In this document: positions 60,781 to 64,000 of the stretch, one piece after another
How the letters are laid out: every line of letters starts with the position of its first letter
Numbering within the stretch: position 1 is the stretch's first letter
Assembly (NCBI GenBank): GCA_002812745.2
Contig: NCSJ02000082.1
Location: 81,160-145,159 of the forward strand
DNA from: Scytalidium lignicola
Lineage: Eukaryota > Ascomycota > Leotiomycetes
Direction: 5' to 3'
DNA: 64,000 nucleotides
The notes under the pieces: model-generated
Told to the model about the DNA's origin: nothing
What the model saw: only the letters and a program-made list of their open reading frames with translations
The model's database searches: none
Position numbers and translations under genes: made by a program

Positions 60781-61245
60781 GATAAAGTTCTACTTCTACT
60801 TCTGAAACGGCATATCTTGTCGATTTGATATTAAGATTACGAAAAATTAATGTTAGGTCAAGGAACACGGTTCGTCCCCTTACACGCTAGTTGTTAGACC
60901 CAAAACTCTGTAGTAGAATGTAGTAATAATACTTCCTGTATATAGTCACCTTTGTCCTTATGATATCTTCCATTGGTTTTGTTACGATCAGGCAGTGTAA
61001 TGACTATCTAGTTCTACGCGGTCTGTTTGGCTGTAACCGTGTAGGGAGCTGCACATGATGTACTTATAATAAACTAACTTTAAAGTAAGCAAACTATAAT
61101 TATCCTAATCTATATTATCTATAACGGATTTGGTTTGAAGAGTCATGGAGCTATTTTGCTCTCTAAAGAATAAGGGCTTTTAAAGATCGTTATGATATAG
61201 TTCATCATAATCTATGCTCGTTATCTATATACACTCTAGCGTTGA
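60781..61245. other. AT-rich intergenic DNA, no gene seen
   Basis: 3' flank of the two converging genes; nothing recognisable. Confidence 0.5.
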
Positions 61246-61676
61246 TTAAACGCAAGCAGCTTGTGCTACTGCTGGTGCAGCATCAAAACCCTTCACACAG
61301 TCTTCGCTCTCTCCAATTGGAATCACGACAAGTGGATTTGTACCGCAAACCGTACCACCATTGCCCTGGGTTGCATAGAAAGTAGCCTGCAGTGATTGAC
61401 CGGATGGGCAGGCGTCCCCAGTATTATAAATCTTATAACTGCTGATTTGCCAGATATCGAAACCATAGCAGTTATACACATCGTTGAATTTACCTCCGGT
61501 TACTGCCAACTGGCACTCATCATCCCAGTAGCCCACATACTCGACGCTGAATGCCGAAACCGGAGCAACAATTGCCAAACCAAAGATGAGTTTCTGTTCA
61601 ATGATTGTTTGAGTATGGTTCTACTTATATAGGTGATTGATCCCAGGATTTTTACCTTGAGAGTTGAAGCACGCAT
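61246..61676 (-). CDS. Small secreted cysteine-containing protein
   Basis: Minus-strand exons 61676-61656 (seven codons) and 61593-61246 join over a 62-nt intron (GTAAAA to AACAG) into 122 residues. The join creates a signal peptide, MRASTLKKLIFGLAIVAPVSA, which neither exon has alone, and this supports the model. The mature part of about 100 residues has six cysteines (C34, C49, C69, C90, C106, C121), enough for three disulphides, and motifs YVGYWDDECQ and YNCYGFDIWQ. No known domain. It has the properties of a fungal small secreted protein, a class that includes effectors and defence proteins; no activity can be read from the sequence. A TATAAAG lies upstream on the same strand. It sits between two copies of a MITE. 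Confidence 0.75.
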
Positions 61677-62531
61677 GATGGCAAAAGCGAGGAACTTGTA
61701 GATGCCTTGCACGAAGTAATAAGTTGGCTGTCTCTTAGATTGATTGTGCTTTGATAGAAAATGCCTTGGGTATATTAACAAAATCCCTGAGTATGTAAAG
61801 AACTAACTTATGCTAAACTATTCTCCTGGGAGTAGATGAAACGGCGCACCTCCTATCTTTATATACTAAAACCTCTTACCTCGAAATGTAGTTATGCTAT
61901 TGTCACCTTGTACCCGTGGGTGAATTATAATTCTGACAGGCTAAATTAAAAATCTTATGTTAAAGTGTTACTTTAATTTAGTAGTATGTGCTACTATTTA
62001 CCTCTTTGAGCAACTATCCGGTCAGCATGATTAATTTTTCTTGTTCTGCAGCTGCATAAACGCGCCATAGCATATGCTCGGTTAGGCTTGATGAGCACGG
62101 AGCACGGCCCCATTAGGTCAGGTAAGCCGATATGCCATGGAATAATAGAGAAGATCACAGTCGTTTAAATACCCATGTCCTCAATCGTAGCTTGTCGTTT
62201 GCCTATAGGTTCATTATACATTAGATGATGGGCTAAGACAACTTATATTAATTCTGGGCCGGTAAAGTTTCCTTCATTTACCGAGTCGGGGAAAGTATAA
62301 GGTTGGATGGGGTTCAAGAACCAGGTTTGTAATGATTAGGTGAAACTTTAAAATAGTAACACTGTATTCTGGTTTCAAGATACTTGCTGTAATTGAGTTC
62401 GGCTATCCTTATCCATGACCAAGGTTGCTTAAACATCTATAGACCGAAATTAAGAGATAATTTGACTTAAACTTTCGAGGCATCGGAAGTTTGTGAGCTA
62501 ATTTACCAGACCCCTGAATTCTCGGCAGTTA
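61677..62531. other. Upstream region of the small secreted protein gene; no gene seen
   Basis: Contains the probable promoter on the minus strand and AT-rich DNA without recognisable features up to the next MITE. Confidence 0.5.
61857..61864 (-). promoter_or_regulatory. Possible TATA box of the small secreted protein gene
   Basis: On the minus strand TATATAAAG lies about 180 bp upstream of the ATG at 61676. The surrounding DNA is AT-rich, so the match is only weak evidence. Confidence 0.3.
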
Positions 62532-62781
62532 TACGGAGGTCGCGGCAAAATGTGATGGGAATGGTGCCAAGGCGCTAGACAAGCGCTAACGATTTGGGCG
62601 CTGGAAGTACCCTATAATTATAGCGACCTTCAGCCTGTTAATGCTCTGTAGCACGCTGTAATTATAGGGCACTTTAGGCACTACACTCGCTGAAAAGCCT
62701 ATCACATATTATGTAATCATATGGCACGTGCACGTTTAGTGTCTTGGCCGATTCCCATCACATTTTGCCGCGACCTCCGTA
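62532..62781. mobile_element. MITE-like element, copy C (complete, TTA target duplication)
   Basis: A 250-bp element whose outer 31 bases (starting TACGGAGGTCGCGGCAAAAT) are perfectly inverted at the other end. TTA flanks both sides (62529-62531 and 62782-62784). A 3-bp TTA duplication with long inverted repeats is typical of PIF/Harbinger-type (Tourist-like) MITEs. The interior shares CTGTAATTATAGGGCAC and GGCACGTGC with copy A. No coding capacity. Confidence 0.8.
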
Positions 62782-62784
62782 TTA

Positions 62785-63427
62785 ACCTAACCACTGACGT
62801 CCTGGTCATAGTGATCTTTCCGTATCAATAAGCAGTTGAGCTGCGCAAAGTCCTACCACACCTAGCAGATGTGGGTAAATAATTCTCCCACCAACGGCAT
62901 GAGCTTGTTCATGTGGTGTTCGTCTCATGATGACGTTTTACAGTTAAGAATGCATATTAGTCACATTATGCATTATTGAATTGTTTCCAGGATGATTCTT
63001 ATATATTGGAAGTCTTCAGCCAACCTCGGCTGTTTATCACACCATAGTTGCATTAGTCCTTAAAAGAGGACGTTGATTTATTAGAGTCTTATGAGAATAG
63101 CATTATTAGAGGAGTCTAGACTTGGCTTACGAATTCTTAAAATATAGTAGACACAATACAGAATATCTAGTAATAAATTCAGGTTCGCAACTGGCGGGGA
63201 CATAGGTATAGCTCGGGAGACAAAGACTATCGGATCATAGTTTCCAGCTTTTTAGTAGGGGAAATTAAGTGGTTGCATTAAGGGAAGATGGGGGTGTAGA
63301 TGCTTCAAATGGTACAACCAACATATATTTCCACCATTTACTAAATCTTGTTGGATGATAGGTCTTCCATCGGTCAAAAGGTTGTATAGTACAGTATCAG
63401 GGTTCGGAAATTAATTAATTAATTTAG
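62785..63427. other. AT-rich DNA, no gene seen
   Basis: No recognisable feature. A (TTAA)n-like tract lies at about 63410-63424 just before the repeat copy at 63428. Confidence 0.5.
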
Positions 63428-63600
63428 TGTTAGTAGAATAGTAATTATGTACACGTGATATTGACGTGCCCCTGTAAGCTAGTCCCGATTAGGTAGTGAG
63501 AACGAGCAAAGCTTTTACAGCTTTGCTTTACTTTCACCCCCTTTTAACATAATAACCATGATTTAACACAATTAGTATATTATGTATAATTGTATATTAT
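63428..63600. repeat. LTR-like repeat, copy 1 (mutated)
   Basis: Starts TGTTAGTAGAATAG and matches the copy at 63730 over about 150-170 bp (TGTACACGTGATATT, CCCCTGTAAGCTAGTCCCGA). Differences from copy 2 are mostly C to T or G to A. It contains a hairpin AGCAAAGCT / AGCTTTGCT (63505-63527). TG at the start is usual for LTRs, but no retrotransposon body is seen between the copies. Confidence 0.55.
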
Positions 63601-63729
63601 ACTACATGTTATAAGTGAACTAATATTGATCAGTTTATACATATAAATCAAAAAAATTATCATCTAATCAGTTAAACATTTGATAATCTACTTTTAAAGT
63701 TAAATTCTAAAAGATTAAAACTTTGTTTA
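63601..63729. other. Very AT-rich spacer between the repeat copies
   Basis: 129 bp made almost entirely of A and T, with no feature. Confidence 0.6.
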
Positions 63730-63884
63730 TGTTGGTAGAATAGTGGTTATGTACACGTGATATTCACGTGCCCCTGTAAGCTAGTCCCGATTGGGTAGTG
63801 GGAACGAGCGAAGCTCCTACAGCTTCGCTCTCCACCCCTAATCGTGGAACAACCATGGAATAGCACAACAGTATATTACGTATA
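63730..63884. repeat. LTR-like repeat, copy 2 (better preserved)
   Basis: Starts TGTTGGTAGAATAGTGGTT. It carries CACGTGATATTCACGTG and a perfect 10-bp stem with 5-base loop (GAGCGAAGCT / AGCTTCGCTC, 63806-63830). Direct repeat of the segment at 63428 with 302 bp spacing. Confidence 0.6.
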
Positions 63885-64000
63885 TGTTCCGGCCCATACG
63901 CCAATTCGGGCCATTTGCAAATGGCCGGCCCATTCGCCAATCGGCCGGCCCATACGCAAATGGCCACTCTTTTGAATCACTTTTTGAGCCACTTTTGGGA
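63885..64000. repeat. GGCC-rich short repeats with an 18-bp palindrome
   Basis: Three copies of GGCCCAT(A/T)CGC (63891, 63927, 63947), the first two followed by CAAT and the third by AAAT. The exact palindrome GGCCATTTGCAAATGGCC lies at 63909-63926. This could be the end of an inverted-repeat transposon that continues beyond the window. Confidence 0.6.

Noticed and set aside
63428..63884. A complete LTR retrotransposon
   Set aside because: Only 129 bp of AT-rich DNA separates the two repeats, with no primer-binding site, gag or pol.

Overview
The window is nuclear DNA of a filamentous ascomycete. The evidence is short GT-AG introns with CTAAC-type branch sites, a fused mitochondrial ARG5,6 precursor, a fungal synaptobrevin, a HET-domain protein, a UstYa-family protein and fungal wall enzymes. 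A Leotiomycete-like genome is my guess from overall gene content; it is not proven by the sequence alone. About twenty single N bases occur, nearly all at the ends of homopolymers, so the assembly has some unresolved runs.

Positions 1 to about 40 kb form an ordinary core region with well-kept genes and long intergenic stretches. In order they are: the 5' part of an allantoate/pantothenate-type MFS transporter (minus); a 2-oxoglutarate/Fe(II) oxygenase divergent from it; the R-SNARE Snc1; a PrpF-family isomerase; a membrane-anchored GH16 glucanase; a GT2 processive glycosyltransferase with an 8-nt exon and 8.7 kb of gene-free upstream DNA; a two-domain fasciclin protein; a membrane-anchored GH3 beta-glucosidase; and ARG5,6 (minus). 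Four neighbours (GH16, GT2, FAS1, GH3) act at the cell surface, and Snc1 would serve delivery of vesicles to it.

Positions about 40 to 64 kb are different: visibly AT-richer, rich in inverted-repeat elements and crowded with broken genes. Relics include two phosphotransferase-like genes, an HNH-type gene, a WD40 fragment, a fungal multi-pass membrane protein, the 3' end of a methionyl-tRNA synthetase gene ending in a fold-back inverted repeat, a 5'-truncated FAD/NAD oxidoreductase, a membrane protein decayed across three reading frames, and a cell-surface protein cut by one stop codon. Among them sit genes that look intact: a five-exon UstYa-family gene with both HxxHC motifs, a HET-domain gene, a short-chain dehydrogenase, and a small six-cysteine secreted protein.

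Three copies of one MITE-like element (40.2, 59.9 and 62.5 kb, the last with TTA target duplications), a TA-flanked terminal-inverted-repeat element (51.6-52.1 kb) and a pair of LTR-like repeats (63.4-63.9 kb) show that this part is an accessory, transposon-shaped compartment. UstYa, the dehydrogenase and the oxidoreductase relic may be leftovers of a secondary-metabolite locus, but no precursor peptide or core synthase is visible.
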